Shown: positions 26,209-36,676, counted from the stretch's first letter. The stretch is 64,000 bases of DNA from Pseudomonas phenolilytica (GCF_021432765.1 NZ_CP058908.1:3310001-3374000); one strand, 5' to 3'. Notes: generated from the sequence alone by a model not told the origin. Translations and numbers: made by a program.

Positions 26209-29089
26209 CAAGAGCCACGTCGTAGTCAAGTTCGTCTCGCAGACAGCTCTCCAGCTCCGTGCTGAATATCTGAAGTTTGTCGGCACCGATAGCTCCTGCG
26301 ATCGATTTGAATCGATGAAGGTTCTCCTGAGCCTCTTCTTTTCGGCCATACGACAGATCGCCAGCCAGGTCGCTGGCTACGGATGAGTAATCACCGACGA
26401 AACGCCTGAGCAAGCTGATGTAAAGCTCGTGGTTGTTTAGCAAACGATCCAATGCAGCGTGCTGATCCAATCCTTCGATGGTGGGGAGGCACGCATGGCA
26501 CAACAAGTTACCCCTGGGGGTTTGCCTCTCTAATGAGCGGCACAGCCAGCGTTCGAGCATTGCCTCCAAATGTCTAGGATCAATTGGCTTGGCGAGAAAA
26601 TCACTCATACCTGCTGCCAGGCATCGTTCACGCTCTACGGCCAGATTGCTGGCTGTCAGGGCAATGACGGGCAAACCGGGGTAGTCGGGCCGAAGCCTCT
26701 TCACCGTCTCCAAACCATCCATGACCGGCATGTGGACGTCTAGAAGCAGTAGATCGATCTCCTTCTCCAATGCAAGGCACTGCAGGGCTTCCGCACCATT
26801 TGTCGCCATCAGGACATCCAGCCCAAGTGAGGTGAGATGCTCGTGGGCAACGTCTCTATTCAGCGGATCATCGTCAACGAGCAGTACCCGCCTGCCGGAA
26901 AGAGAAAAACTGCCACCTGAGTGAAAGTTCTCTTCCTCATCGTCAACGGTATCGGGGACGATTTCCAACCCGAGCCGAAGCCCGAACAAACTGCCCATGT
27001 TCGGCTCGCTTCGCGCGATGACCTGTCCACCCAACAGTCCAGCCAGTTGCGAACAGATTGCCAAACCCAGGCCGGTTCCACCGTAGCGACGAGTGATTGA
27101 GTCATCCATCTGCTGGAACGGCCTGAACATTTCGTCCAGTCGCTCTGCGGGCATGCCTATGCCTGTGTCCTGCACCTCGAAGCACAGCCCGCACTCTGTG
27201 GCTCGAATCTCCTCTAGATAGACCCGCAGGGAAATGCAGCCGCGGTCCGTGAATTTTATTGCGTTGTCCATGAAGTTAATGAGGACTTGGGCGATGCGCA
27301 GCGGATCACCCTTGAACCAGCCAGGCAACTTCGGATCGACATCTACGATCAGCCGAATGGGCTTCCCGCTGGCCCGCTCCCAGACGATATCTACGACGCT
27401 GTCCAGTAATCTGCGTAACGCAAACGGCACGCGTTCGACTTGCATCTCACCAGCTTCGATCTTGCTGAAATCAAGGATGTCGCCAACAACGTCCTGCAGG
27501 TGCTCCGCTGACTTGAGAATCTTGTCCAGGTAAACATTCGTCTTTGCTTCGCGATTGTTTCGCCGGGCCAGATGCGCAAGACCGACCACGGCATTGAGCG
27601 GCGAACGAATCTCGTGACTCATATTGGCAAGAAAATTTGCCTTGGCCTGAGCTGCCGACTCGGCCTGCTCTTTAGCGGCCCTCAGCTCGGCGGTGCGCTC
27701 CTTTACCTGTCTTTCCAGATTGGCCGCCAGTTCGCGCAAGGCGAGCCGATCGCGAGCCTGATTGGTTTCCTCGATGGCGAGGCTGCCTAATGCGCGAAGC
27801 GCACCCTTGTTGTCGAGGATCGGGAAAGCGATGAGGCGGTAGGCACGAAAATCCGCCTGTTTTTCGTCCGCCCCCCTCGACACGAACTGGCGCTCCTGCG
27901 AAATGCCCGTGCGCAAGGTTTCCAGCTGCGCTTCCCATACCAGCTGGCTTAACGGAGGCAGCTCGCGGTTCAGGTTGCCACCGCACAGATCGAGACGGCC
28001 CCAGCCCTCGACATCGGAACCTCGTACAGCCGCGTTCTCGAGCTTCACACACCCTTCCGGATCACGTATGCGGACCATAAGTGGCAAGTGGTCAAGCACC
28101 TGGCGATATAGCGACTCGCGCTCGGCGAGGTAGCGTCGATCACGTCGGGTTCGCAACGTCAGCCAGATCACCAGAGCGACGGCCGTCGCGCACAAGGTCA
28201 GAATCAGATTGCGCCCAAGTTGATACGCGCCATACAGCGGCAGCAGGTCATGTTCGATGACCAGTCCCAGATCGAGTTCATCCAGCCAGAGCGCCGCGCC
28301 CGCAACCTGGGTGCCGTCACGATCACGGTAGCCCTCGGAATAGCTGACCGAGCCTTGGTCGGGGGCAATCGGGAGACCGGTCGATAAGTGCTCGACGTCC
28401 CCAGGACTCGAAAGCGATGTGAGTCGCGCACCCTCGCCATCCACTGCGAACACCCGGGTCTGGGGCCCCTCCAACCTCGCTAGCAATGCACTCAGTTCGT
28501 TATCCGGCGCCAGGCGCAGGCATAGCACGGGCGGGCGAATCTGCTCGGCACGGTCAGCCCCGATTCGAGCACACGCCATCTGCATGCGCGTGCCTGCCGG
28601 CAGGATCCGCTCAGAATTCAGCAACGGCACCGGTGCCGGGAACGGTCGCGAAATTGATCCACCTTCGCGTTGGCTGCGCAGCAGCGTGTCGCGGGCCGGC
28701 TCCGGCAGCATAAAGGTGCGCCGTTGGGTCTGGTTGCTGTCACTTATTACCTGCAGGTCGCCATCGAATAGCACGTGCCCCACATACCCCTGCGCCAGAT
28801 ACAGCGCGCGCAGGTGTTCGGCCAGATAGGTATCGATGCTGGCATCCGTGTCCCGCGGCTGAGCCGCCCAGGCCTGAACGTCATGCAGCTCCGCCATTCC
28901 GCGAACGGCCATCAGGTGACGGTGTTGCCAGTGCAGCAACAGGTCCTTTATCACAACCATCTGCTTGCCGAGCTGGGCGGCGTTATTAGCTGCCACCTTG
29001 CTACGCACGGTTTGTAACGCCGCGATGGTGAGCAACACCAACAGCAGGCAAGCACTGGTCGGGGCGAGCAGTCGGCGTAACCTCGTCAT
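26135..29089 (-). CDS. Hybrid sensor histidine kinase with receiver and Hpt domains
   Basis: 984 residues. TM1 about 10-28; periplasmic sensor about 30-290; TM2 about 295-313; PAS-like domain about 325-445; coiled coil; HisKA with His492 (NMSHEIRSP); HATPase about 595-710 (N box MDNAIKF, G box GGTGLGL); receiver with Asp784 (LLLDVHMPVMDG); C-terminal Hpt with His925 (NLHRFKSIAGAIG). The full phosphorelay His-Asp-His lies in one chain, so the final phosphate must go to another receiver, plausibly the REC-EAL protein whose gene ends 10 bases before this one begins. It is the last gene of the chemosensory cluster. Confidence 0.93.
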   Translation of the reverse strand: MTRLRRLLAPTSACLLLVLLTIAALQTVRSKVAANNAAQLGKQMVVIKDLLLHWQHRHLMAVRGMAELHDVQAWAAQPRDTDASIDTYLAEHLRALYLAQGYVGHVLFDGDLQVISDSNQTQRRTFMLPEPARDTLLRSQREGGSISRPFPAPVPLLNSERILPAGTRMQMACARIGADRAEQIRPPVLCLRLAPDNELSALLARLEGPQTRVFAVDGEGARLTSLSSPGDVEHLSTGLPIAPDQGSVSYSEGYRDRDGTQVAGAALWLDELDLGLVIEHDLLPLYGAYQLGRNLILTLCATAVALVIWLTLRTRRDRRYLAERESLYRQVLDHLPLMVRIRDPEGCVKLENAAVRGSDVEGWGRLDLCGGNLNRELPPLSQLVWEAQLETLRTGISQERQFVSRGADEKQADFRAYRLIAFPILDNKGALRALGSLAIEETNQARDRLALRELAANLERQVKERTAELRAAKEQAESAAQAKANFLANMSHEIRSPLNAVVGLAHLARRNNREAKTNVYLDKILKSAEHLQDVVGDILDFSKIEAGEMQVERVPFALRRLLDSVVDIVWERASGKPIRLIVDVDPKLPGWFKGDPLRIAQVLINFMDNAIKFTDRGCISLRVYLEEIRATECGLCFEVQDTGIGMPAERLDEMFRPFQQMDDSITRRYGGTGLGLAICSQLAGLLGGQVIARSEPNMGSLFGLRLGLEIVPDTVDDEEENFHSGGSFSLSGRRVLLVDDDPLNRDVAHEHLTSLGLDVLMATNGAEALQCLALEKEIDLLLLDVHMPVMDGLETVKRLRPDYPGLPVIALTASNLAVERERCLAAGMSDFLAKPIDPRHLEAMLERWLCRSLERQTPRGNLLCHACLPTIEGLDQHAALDRLLNNHELYISLLRRFVGDYSSVASDLAGDLSYGRKEEAQENLHRFKSIAGAIGADKLQIFSTELESCLRDELDYDVALVRFNDEFDRLFRAVREGLQSAAHP

Positions 29090-29099
29090 GCCTTACGCC

Positions 29100-30365
29100 T
29101 CACTCATCGCACCATTCGCTGAGGGACGTGCGTGACTTGTGCCGCTCGTGCCAGTCGCCGAGCAGTTCGGCTGGCATCGGTCGCGCGAACAGGTACCCCT
29201 GTCCGGAATGACAACCCAGCAACTCAAGCAGCAACAGGTCGTCCTTGCATTCGACCCCTTCAGCTACGCAAGGCAACCCGAGCTTGTGCCCCGTCTCGAT
29301 CGCAGAGTACAGAATTGCCCGGGCGCGGCGGTTCTGATGTGCCTCGCAAACGAACGCACGATCAATCTTGAGCTCCGTGAAGGGCAAACGTGAGAGCTGG
29401 CGAAGGGTAGAGAACCCCGTACCGTAGTCGTCAATCGACAGGCCGAATCCGGCGAGACGCAGACGCCCAACCGACGCCAGCGTCACCAGAGGATCGTCCA
29501 TTAGTGCACTTTCGGTGACTTCGAGTATCACTTGGCTTGGGCGACAGTGTGCGCTCGCCACCAGATGAATGAGATCGTCAGCAAAATGGCGATTCGCCAA
29601 CAAGCTGATATCGACGTTCAGGGAGATGCTGATGGATTCATCCTGCAAGCTCAGCAAATGCTGCATGGCTTGCCGCACGAGATTGAAGGTCAGCTCACAG
29701 AGCTGGCCACTGCCGGTGGCCAGAGGTATGAAATCGGCAGGAGGAATCAGCTCGCCGTCCGGTTCCAGCCAACGCGCGAGCACTTCGTAGCCGGTGACCC
29801 TTCCACTTCGCAGGTGCACCTTGGGTTGGTAGAACGGCCGTATGCAACCGCGCTGAATCGCCGACTCGAGTTCAGCTTCGTTGGGCAGCGGCCGCAAACG
29901 CTCGGCGCGCCCCTGATCGTCTCGCTGTTGCCCCGTCTGAGACAGCAGTCGGTGCAGATCACGGCCCTCGATCGGCTTGCGCAGGCTGCCGAGCAGCGGA
30001 ACGCCTGCGGCCTGCAACATGCTTTCCACCGTACAGATCAGCGCTTCCTCGCGGGCGCTGACGACTACCACTTCGCAGAAGATCCGTTCCTCACCCAATC
30101 GCTGCAGTAATTCGATGCCGTTCATTCCCGGCATTTCCAGATCGACCAGCAGCAGCGGCAGCTCGTCGTCGCAGTGCCGCAGGATGGCCAGGGCAGCCCC
30201 ACCATCATCGACCTGCTGGATGCGCTGGAGTCCGAGCCCCCTCAGCAGCGCGCAAAGCAGCTCGCGCTGAAAGGGGCTGTCCTCGACGATCAGCACCTGC
30301 CGTGCGCGGACTGCTTCCGGGAGCTCAGCCAACCCCGCCGCTATAGATAGTTCCAAAGCTGTCAA
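29100..30365 (-). CDS. Response regulator with EAL-type c-di-GMP phosphodiesterase domain (RocR/PvrR-like)
   Basis: 421 residues: receiver domain with the phospho-Asp in LLLVDLEMPGMNG, then an EAL domain. The metal and catalytic residues appear intact: the signature is EVL (YEVLARW) as in RocR, followed by EVTES, IDDYGTGFS, LKIDRAFV, AEGVE and GQGYLFARP. It should cleave c-di-GMP under control of phosphorylation. I start it at the TTG at 30365, which overlaps the cheB stop as TTGA. A TTG 17 codons upstream (30416) is the alternative; no ATG is available. It lies between cheB and the hybrid kinase, both possible phosphate sources. Confidence 0.85.
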   Translation of the reverse strand: MTALELSIAAGLAELPEAVRARQVLIVEDSPFQRELLCALLRGLGLQRIQQVDDGGAALAILRHCDDELPLLLVDLEMPGMNGIELLQRLGEERIFCEVVVVSAREEALICTVESMLQAAGVPLLGSLRKPIEGRDLHRLLSQTGQQRDDQGRAERLRPLPNEAELESAIQRGCIRPFYQPKVHLRSGRVTGYEVLARWLEPDGELIPPADFIPLATGSGQLCELTFNLVRQAMQHLLSLQDESISISLNVDISLLANRHFADDLIHLVASAHCRPSQVILEVTESALMDDPLVTLASVGRLRLAGFGLSIDDYGTGFSTLRQLSRLPFTELKIDRAFVCEAHQNRRARAILYSAIETGHKLGLPCVAEGVECKDDLLLLELLGCHSGQGYLFARPMPAELLGDWHERHKSRTSLSEWCDE

Positions 30366-31408
30366 ATCTTCTGTCCGTAATGGGCGATCCGCTCGGGCAG
30401 ATCTTCCAGGTTGCAAATCTGCTCGACGCCACCCAGGCGAATCGCCTCCTTGGGCATGCCAAACACCACGCAGCTCTCCTCGTCCTGCGCCAGCGTGGAC
30501 GCCCCGGCATCGCGCATTGCCTTCAGTCCGCGGGCGCCATCATCTCCCATGCCCGTCATGATGACACCGAGCGCGTTGCGCCCCGCCGCTTTGGCCAGCG
30601 AACGAAACAGCACGTCGACCGAAGGCTTGTGGCGTGAGACGGGCGGGCCATCCTGCACCATCACCTGATACTGCGCACCATTGCGTCGGACACTCAGGTG
30701 CAGGCCGCCCGGTGCAATCAACGCCCGCCCCGGCAAAACACGGTCGCCATCCTGCGCCTCGCGAACCTCGATGGCACAGGCCGCGTCCAGCCGCTGCGCG
30801 AACTGCCGGGTGAAGTTGGCCGGCATGTGCTGGACGATCACCAGCCCGGTGCAGTCCTTTGGCATCCGCTTGAGCAGATATTCCAACGCCCGCGTTCCGC
30901 CAGTGGAGGTGCCGATGGCGACGATCGCATCAGTGGTGCGACTCAGCGCCGTGCTGGCCAGGGGCGAAACTCCGCTGCGTGCGACCCTGGTCGGACACGC
31001 CACGCGCCGCAGGCGGCTGGCGGCCGCCTGTCGCACCGTCTGCACCAGCTGCATACGCTGCTCCTGGATGAACTGACCAACACCAGCACCGGGCTTGCAC
31101 AGGATCGCCACCGCACCGGCATCCATCGCATCCAGTGCAATGGCCGAGCCCTGTTCGGCCAGGGAGGAAAACACGATGGTGGCAATGGGATCGTCCTGCA
31201 TCAGCTGACGCAGGAATGTCACGCCGTCCATCCGCGGCATTTCCACGTCGACCACCAGTACATCGGGGCGCAGGGTACGCAGCTTCTGGAAAGCAAACAA
31301 CGGATCGGGCGCGACACCGATCACCTCGATATCCGGCTCTGCCTCCAGCTGTTCGCGCAGCATCGAGCGCACCACGGCCGAATCATCGACGATCATCACC
31401 TTGATCAT
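30362..31408 (-). CDS. cheB: CheB, chemoreceptor glutamate methylesterase
   Basis: 348 residues. Receiver domain with Asp54 (LVVDVEMPRMDG), linker, and esterase domain with the catalytic Ser168 in GTSTGG, His in VQHMPANF and Asp in TGMGDDGA. It removes methyl groups from, and deamidates, receptor glutamates when phosphorylated by CheA. The ATG at 31408 overlaps the cheR TGA (ATGA), so the frame upstream of it is not used. Partner of the cheR just upstream. Confidence 0.94.
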   Translation of the reverse strand: MIKVMIVDDSAVVRSMLREQLEAEPDIEVIGVAPDPLFAFQKLRTLRPDVLVVDVEMPRMDGVTFLRQLMQDDPIATIVFSSLAEQGSAIALDAMDAGAVAILCKPGAGVGQFIQEQRMQLVQTVRQAAASRLRRVACPTRVARSGVSPLASTALSRTTDAIVAIGTSTGGTRALEYLLKRMPKDCTGLVIVQHMPANFTRQFAQRLDAACAIEVREAQDGDRVLPGRALIAPGGLHLSVRRNGAQYQVMVQDGPPVSRHKPSVDVLFRSLAKAAGRNALGVIMTGMGDDGARGLKAMRDAGASTLAQDEESCVVFGMPKEAIRLGGVEQICNLEDLPERIAHYGQKI

Positions 31409-32232
31409 GCCGACACCCTCCGCGCTGCCGCCGCTTCCGGCGCTCGGTAAATCGATGGCGCCAGCTGCTGCAGCGGTAAGCGGACACCGGTCAGCGATTC
31501 GCAATGGCCGATGATCAGCCATCCGCCCGGGCGCAGGGCTGCGCACAGGTTGTCGATCACCCGCTGACGTGTCAGCTGATCGAAATAGATCAAGACGTTA
31601 CGCAGAAAGATCACGTCGAATCCCCCTGCCTCCGGCCAGGGGCACAGCAGATTGTGCTGCTCGAAACGCACTCGCGCACGCAGCGCCGCATCGATCATCA
31701 TCATTCCTTGATAAGAACCCGTTCCGCGCCGGCAAAAGCGCTTGAGGTAGTCGACCGGCAACAGCTCCAGGCGGTCCAGGCGATACAGGCCGCTACGCGC
31801 CTGCTGCAAAGCCCGGCCACAGATGTCGCTGGCCACCAGCTGCCAGCCATTGCCACCGAGCTGATCGGCCAGCACCATCGCCAGGCTGTAAGGCTCCTCG
31901 CCGGTCGACGCCGCCGCGCACCAGACCTTCATCGGCCGTTCGTCGCAGCTGGGGATGATCTGGTTCTTGAGCCGGGCGAAATGTGCCGGCTCGCGGAAGA
32001 AGTAGGTTTCGTTGGTGGTCAGGCGGTCGAGCATCTCCGCGCGTTCCGCCTGCCCTGCTGGGCTGAAAACATGGGCGAGATAGGCGTCGAAGTCTCCCAG
32101 CCCCAGCTCATCGACCCGGCGCCAGAGCCGGCTGACCACCATCGAGCTTTTCTGCGCCGTGATGAGAATGCCTGCGGTCTGGTATAGCCATTGCTGGATC
32201 TGCTGAAAGTTGGCGGAGCTGAGCGGCTTCAT
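31405..32232 (-). CDS. cheR: CheR, chemoreceptor glutamate methyltransferase
   Basis: 275 residues. N-terminal helical domain (about 1-75) then the SAM-binding fold with CAAASTGEEPYSLAM (about 105-119), SDICGRAL and FDVIFLRNVLIYFD. It methylates glutamates on the two receptors of this cluster. No TPR extension is present. It begins 5 bases after cheW and overlaps cheB by 4 bases, so the three are probably translated as a unit. Confidence 0.94.
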   Translation of the reverse strand: MKPLSSANFQQIQQWLYQTAGILITAQKSSMVVSRLWRRVDELGLGDFDAYLAHVFSPAGQAERAEMLDRLTTNETYFFREPAHFARLKNQIIPSCDERPMKVWCAAASTGEEPYSLAMVLADQLGGNGWQLVASDICGRALQQARSGLYRLDRLELLPVDYLKRFCRRGTGSYQGMMMIDAALRARVRFEQHNLLCPWPEAGGFDVIFLRNVLIYFDQLTRQRVIDNLCAALRPGGWLIIGHCESLTGVRLPLQQLAPSIYRAPEAAAARRVSA

Positions 32233-32237
32233 CGGCG

Positions 32238-32759
32238 TTATCCCGCCGCCGCGGCAGTGACATCGGCACCGGAGCCCGCCTCGATGAGCGTTTCCAGCTC
32301 GACCAGCGACAGCACCGCAGCGATATCGAGGATCGGGATGAAGCCCTGCTCGCGGCGCAGCATGCCGATGACGAAGTCATTGCGCAGCCCGGTGCCGAAC
32401 TGCGGCTTGCGCTCCACTTCACCCGGCTCCACCTCACGCACCTCGGTCACGCCGTCGACCAGCACACCAAGCATGTGCAGGTTGTCGCCCTGCGCGACTT
32501 CGACGACCACGATGCAGGTTCGACGGTTGATGCCGGTAGGCTCCTGGCCGAAGCGTACCGACAGATCGAGCACCGGCACCACGGCGCCGCGCAGGTTGAT
32601 CACCCCATGCAGGAAACGCGGCGCCAGCGGTATCGCCGTGACCCCCGGGTACTCGATGATCTCGCGGATGGCGTGGATTCCCACGCCATAGGTCTCGCCA
32701 CCCAGGTTGAACATCAGGTACTGACGTACCAGTTCGAGATTTTCCTCGGACTCAGCCAT
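32238..32759 (-). CDS. cheW: CheW, chemotaxis coupling protein
   Basis: 173 residues with a single CheW fold; RQYLMFNLGGETYGVGI at about 14-30 and GVINLRGAVVPVLDL at about 54-68 are diagnostic. It links receptors to CheA. ATG at 32759 chosen for GAGG about 6 bases upstream; it lies 8 bases after the receptor gene stop. A short Ala-rich tail follows the domain. Confidence 0.94.
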   Translation of the reverse strand: MAESEENLELVRQYLMFNLGGETYGVGIHAIREIIEYPGVTAIPLAPRFLHGVINLRGAVVPVLDLSVRFGQEPTGINRRTCIVVVEVAQGDNLHMLGVLVDGVTEVREVEPGEVERKPQFGTGLRNDFVIGMLRREQGFIPILDIAAVLSLVELETLIEAGSGADVTAAAAG

Positions 32760-32767
32760 GGAACACC

Positions 32768-34396
32768 TCAAAAGCTAACGAAGAGTTTTTCGTCGACGGC
32801 ATCCGTCGAGACGACACTCTGCAACGCACCGCGAGGGCTCGCCGGACGCACGCTGCGCGTATTGCCCGACGCCCGCTCCGTCCGCTGCTCGGTCTTGAAG
32901 AACTGCATGACACTCTGCAGTTGCAGCGCCTGGCTGCTCATCTCATCGGCGGTAGCGGAAAGCTCTTCGGAAGCCGAGGCGTTGGCCTGGGTCGTCTTGG
33001 ACAGCTCAACGATGGCGCCATTGATCTGGTCGATCCCCGAGCGCTGTTCCTGCGACGCGGCAGCGATTTCCTTGACCAGATCGGCAGTCTTGCCGATGGA
33101 CGGCAGCATCTCTTCCAGCAGCGTGCCGGCACGCTCGGACATCTTCACGCTGGAGCCAGCCAGTGCACCGATCTCCTGCGCCGCCACCTGGGACCGCTCA
33201 GCCAGCTTGCGGACCTCGGCGGCCACCACGGCGAAGCCCTTGCCGTGATCGCCGGCCCGCGCAGCTTCGATGGCCGCATTCAGCGCCAGCAGGTTGGTCT
33301 GGTACGCGATGTCATCGATGATGCTGATCTTGTCGGCGATGGACTTCATGGCGTCGACGGTTTCGCGTACCGCCTCGCCACCCTCCTTGGCCGAGCTTGC
33401 GGACTGAGTCGCCATGCTGTCGGTGAGGCCGGCGTTTTCCGCGTTCTGCGTGACAGTCGCCGCGGTCTCCTCGATGGAGGCGCTGATTTCCTCGACACTG
33501 GATGCCTGTTCAGTAGCGTTCTGGCTGAGCGTGCCGGACGAGGCGGAAACCTGCTCGGAAGCCGAAGCGAGCGAGTTGGCCGAAGCGGTCACCTGGCCGA
33601 TGACATCGGTGAGCCGCACGACCATGCCATTCATGGCGGCGAGCAGACTGTCCTCGTCGCCCTTGCGCAGGTTGACCTTCACGGTCAGGTCGCCCTGGGC
33701 GATACGCTGCACGACATCCCGAGCGTAATCCGGCTCACCGCCCAGCTGGCGCACGACCACACGGGTCAGGAACATGCCGAAGAGAATGGCCGCCAGCACG
33801 GCCAGGGCGATGACAATCCCCATGACCACCTTCATCGAGGCGACGGTGTCGGTAGCGGCGCGATCCGCTGCGGCGCCCTGCTTCAGCATCTCGGCTACCA
33901 GCGCTTCGAAGTTGCTTTCGATTTCGTGCGAGATCGGCCGCAGCGACCCGTTGATGATGGCCATGCCTTCAGCGGCCCGATCCTCGCGCGCCAGCGCCAG
34001 CGCGCTCTGAACCCCGGCAATGTAGGCATCCAGGCCCTGCTGGATCTTCTCGGCGATCTTGATTTCTGCGTCGCTCATTACCGTCTTGCGGTACTCGTCG
34101 AACGCGTCCTGGGACACTTGGCGATATGCGATGGCTCGCTTGACGGTTTCCTCACGTTCGGCGCCTTCCTGGGTCAGGAGCCGCAGTGCGGTACGGGTGT
34201 AGATCAGGTACTGGCTGTAAGCGTTCTGTGCCTTGGCCGTTGCGACCAGATTGTTCTGGTACAACCCGTTCAGCGATTGACCGATCGAGATGATGTTGCT
34301 CAGGCCATAGAGGCCCATTCCCGCGGCGATCAATGCCAGCGTGAAGAATGCGCTGAGCAGCTTTTTAGCCAGACTGAGTTTCATGAACCAATTCAT
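32768..34396 (-). CDS. Methyl-accepting chemotaxis protein with four-helix-bundle sensor
   Basis: 542 residues. TM1 about 10-31; a periplasmic four-helix bundle (4HB_MCP type) about 32-188; TM2 about 189-211; HAMP about 212-265; signalling domain with the hairpin tip around [20 protein letters not shown]. After the signalling helix there is a flexible tail of about 40 residues ending DEKLFVSF. The aromatic end might tether CheR or CheB, though it is not the NWETF pentapeptide. It is the main transmembrane receptor of the cluster. Confidence 0.93.
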   Translation of the reverse strand: MNWFMKLSLAKKLLSAFFTLALIAAGMGLYGLSNIISIGQSLNGLYQNNLVATAKAQNAYSQYLIYTRTALRLLTQEGAEREETVKRAIAYRQVSQDAFDEYRKTVMSDAEIKIAEKIQQGLDAYIAGVQSALALAREDRAAEGMAIINGSLRPISHEIESNFEALVAEMLKQGAAADRAATDTVASMKVVMGIVIALAVLAAILFGMFLTRVVVRQLGGEPDYARDVVQRIAQGDLTVKVNLRKGDEDSLLAAMNGMVVRLTDVIGQVTASANSLASASEQVSASSGTLSQNATEQASSVEEISASIEETAATVTQNAENAGLTDSMATQSASSAKEGGEAVRETVDAMKSIADKISIIDDIAYQTNLLALNAAIEAARAGDHGKGFAVVAAEVRKLAERSQVAAQEIGALAGSSVKMSERAGTLLEEMLPSIGKTADLVKEIAAASQEQRSGIDQINGAIVELSKTTQANASASEELSATADEMSSQALQLQSVMQFFKTEQRTERASGNTRSVRPASPRGALQSVVSTDAVDEKLFVSF

Positions 34397-34447
34397 CGTT
34401 ACGCCTCGAGCTTGAATCGAAAAGAAGTTGAACGACGGAAACGCCCG

Positions 34448-36388
34448 TCACGCGGCGCTGCTGACCAGCGCGGGAATATCGAGCAGCAGGGCGACGCTGC
34501 CATCGCCGAGAATCGTTGAGCCGCTGAAGCCGCGCATGCCGCTGAGCAAGTTGCCCAGTGGCTTGATGACCGCCTGGATCTCGCCGACGAACCGATCCAC
34601 CACGACGCCGGCGCGTTGCTCGCCGCACTGCACCACCACCAGGCATTCGCGGGCGCTCGGTTTACGTGCTATGTCGAAGCGATCTGCCAGGCGCAGGTAG
34701 GGCAAGGGTTGTCCGCGCAGATTGAATACGTCGCTGCCGGACTGCTCGCTGAACTCCAGGCATTCCACGACCAGGTCCAGCGGCAGCACGAAGTCGGCGT
34801 CGCCGACCGCGACCTGGAAGCCGTCGATGATCGCCAGGGTCAGCGGCAACTGGATACGGAAGGTCGAGCCCTGGCCGGGACTGCTCTCGATGTCCACGCT
34901 GCCACGCAGTTGCTCGATGTTCTGGCGCACCACATCCATGCCCACCCCTCGGCCGGACAGATCGGTCACCTTTTCCGCAGTGGAAAACCCCGGCGCGAAG
35001 ATCAGGTTGTGGATGTCACGCTCGGCCAGGTGGGCGTCTTCCTCCACCAGTCCGCGCTCGATGGCCTTGTGCAGGATGCGCTCGGTATCCAGGCCGCGGC
35101 CGTCGTCGCTGATCTCGATGACCACGGCACCGGAGCGATGATAGGCGTTGAGCGACAGCGTGCCCTGCTCCGGCTTGCCGGCAGCCCGGCGAGCCTCGAC
35201 CGACTCGATGCCGTGATCCATCGCATTGCGCACGATGTGCAACAGCGGGTCGGTCAGCTTCTCGACCATGGACTTGTCCAGCTCGGTATCGGCGCCACTG
35301 ACCTTAAGGTCGATCCGCTTGCCCAGTTCGCGGCACACGTCGCGGACCACCCGTGGAAAGCGCTGGAACACCTCGCCGATGGGCACCATCCGCAGGTTCA
35401 GCGCACGATCACGGATCTGCTCGACCAGCTGCCCCACGCCCTCCAGCAGTTCGCCGAGCTCCGGATCATGGCGGCTGGCGCTATGGCTGTTGCAGGCCGA
35501 GTTGCGAATGACCAGTTCGCCGACGGCGTTGATCAGCTCGTCGAGCTTGCGTGCATCGACCTTTATGAACACCTGCTCCGCGGCACGTACCCGAATGTTG
35601 TCAGGCGCATCGCTCTGGCCGCGCTCCGGTGCATCGAACAGCGCGCCGGGCGTCTCGAGCACCGGCGCTTCACTGGCCGGCAGCTCCTCGATCAGGATCT
35701 CGCAATCCTGTTCGATGAACTCCAGCGCCTGTTCGATGGCGCTGCGCGCGACATCCGCCTGGAGCTCGAGCACGAATCCCAGATGGCAACACTCGGGGTC
35801 CAGTGACTCCAGAGCCGGCAGTTCGTCCTGCAGCACCTCCAGGGCGAGCACCTCACCCATATCGGCGAGGTACTGAACGAACGGAATGGGGTCCAGACCA
35901 TGCGCAAATACTTGTGGCTCCGGACGCAGGCTGATGCGCCAGCGGCCGGCGCCGGTCATGGATGAGCCAGCGTCGGCAGCTGCGGGCGGCGTCAGCGCGT
36001 CGCCCAGATAGGCGCTCAGCTCGGTGCACAGCGCGGCGCGCAACGCCGGATCGGGGTCCTGCTCTTCGCGTCCGTCGGCGACGTTATCGAACAGTCGGCT
36101 CAGGTAATCGCCGCAATTGAGCAGCAGCGACACCAACCGCGCATCGATGGCCTGCTCGCCGGTACGTACCTGCGCGAGCAGGTTTTCCATCAGATGGGTG
36201 AAATCGACCACCAGATGGAGGTTGAACATGCCCGAGGAGCCCTTGAGCGTATGGGCGGCGCGGAAGATCGCGTTGATTCGCTCGCTGTCGGCCCCTTGTG
36301 TCTCGATGGCCAGTAGTGCCTGCTCCATCTCGGCCAGCAGCTCGCGTGCTTCGTCCAGCAGTACGCTGCGAACGGCTTGCATATCCAT
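34448..36388 (-). CDS. cheA: CheA, chemotaxis histidine kinase
   Basis: 646 residues. P1 Hpt domain with His46 (FRAAHTLKGSSG); a middle region about 145-255 where a P2-like domain would be; dimerisation P3 (KVDARKLDELINAVGELVIR, about 276-295); ATPase P4 with HIVRNAMDHGIE; and C-terminal CheW-like P5 (about 505-640). It phosphorylates CheY and CheB, and possibly the REC-EAL protein. Only one Hpt domain is present, unlike ChpA-type kinases. It is preceded by the STAS and CheY genes. Confidence 0.95.
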   Translation of the reverse strand: MDMQAVRSVLLDEARELLAEMEQALLAIETQGADSERINAIFRAAHTLKGSSGMFNLHLVVDFTHLMENLLAQVRTGEQAIDARLVSLLLNCGDYLSRLFDNVADGREEQDPDPALRAALCTELSAYLGDALTPPAAADAGSSMTGAGRWRISLRPEPQVFAHGLDPIPFVQYLADMGEVLALEVLQDELPALESLDPECCHLGFVLELQADVARSAIEQALEFIEQDCEILIEELPASEAPVLETPGALFDAPERGQSDAPDNIRVRAAEQVFIKVDARKLDELINAVGELVIRNSACNSHSASRHDPELGELLEGVGQLVEQIRDRALNLRMVPIGEVFQRFPRVVRDVCRELGKRIDLKVSGADTELDKSMVEKLTDPLLHIVRNAMDHGIESVEARRAAGKPEQGTLSLNAYHRSGAVVIEISDDGRGLDTERILHKAIERGLVEEDAHLAERDIHNLIFAPGFSTAEKVTDLSGRGVGMDVVRQNIEQLRGSVDIESSPGQGSTFRIQLPLTLAIIDGFQVAVGDADFVLPLDLVVECLEFSEQSGSDVFNLRGQPLPYLRLADRFDIARKPSARECLVVVQCGEQRAGVVVDRFVGEIQAVIKPLGNLLSGMRGFSGSTILGDGSVALLLDIPALVSSAA

Positions 36389-36397
36389 GAGACTTCC

Positions 36398-36673
36398 TCA
36401 GTTATCCAGCAGCGACATGAGTCGTACCCGGGCGAGCAGCTGCTCGACGGCCGGGCTGGGCGCGGTCAGGGGTACGGATGGCAGCTGGCGACGGAGCGCC
36501 AACAGCAGCTGCAGGCCCGCGCAATCGATTTCGCTGATGCCTTCCAGGCTGATGGCCGACGGCGCACCTTGCTCGATCTCCCCAAGCAGCAGCGCCTTCA
36601 GTTCGATGGCACGTTCGATGGTGAAGGCGCCACCGAGACGCAGCAGCTGGGCCTGGTTATCCGTCGTGGTCAT
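36398..36673 (-). CDS. STAS-domain protein in the chemosensory operon
   Basis: 91 residues covering one STAS (anti-sigma-factor-antagonist) domain. The loop where SpoIIAA-type proteins have a phosphorylatable Ser reads EIDCAGLQLL, with Cys at that place. Proteins of this type occur between cheY and cheA in several accessory chemosensory clusters; their job is not established. It may sit in or regulate the CheA complex. Spacing to its neighbours is 3 and 9 bases. Confidence 0.8.
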   Translation of the reverse strand: MTTTDNQAQLLRLGGAFTIERAIELKALLLGEIEQGAPSAISLEGISEIDCAGLQLLLALRRQLPSVPLTAPSPAVEQLLARVRLMSLLDN

Positions 36674-36676
36674 CGG

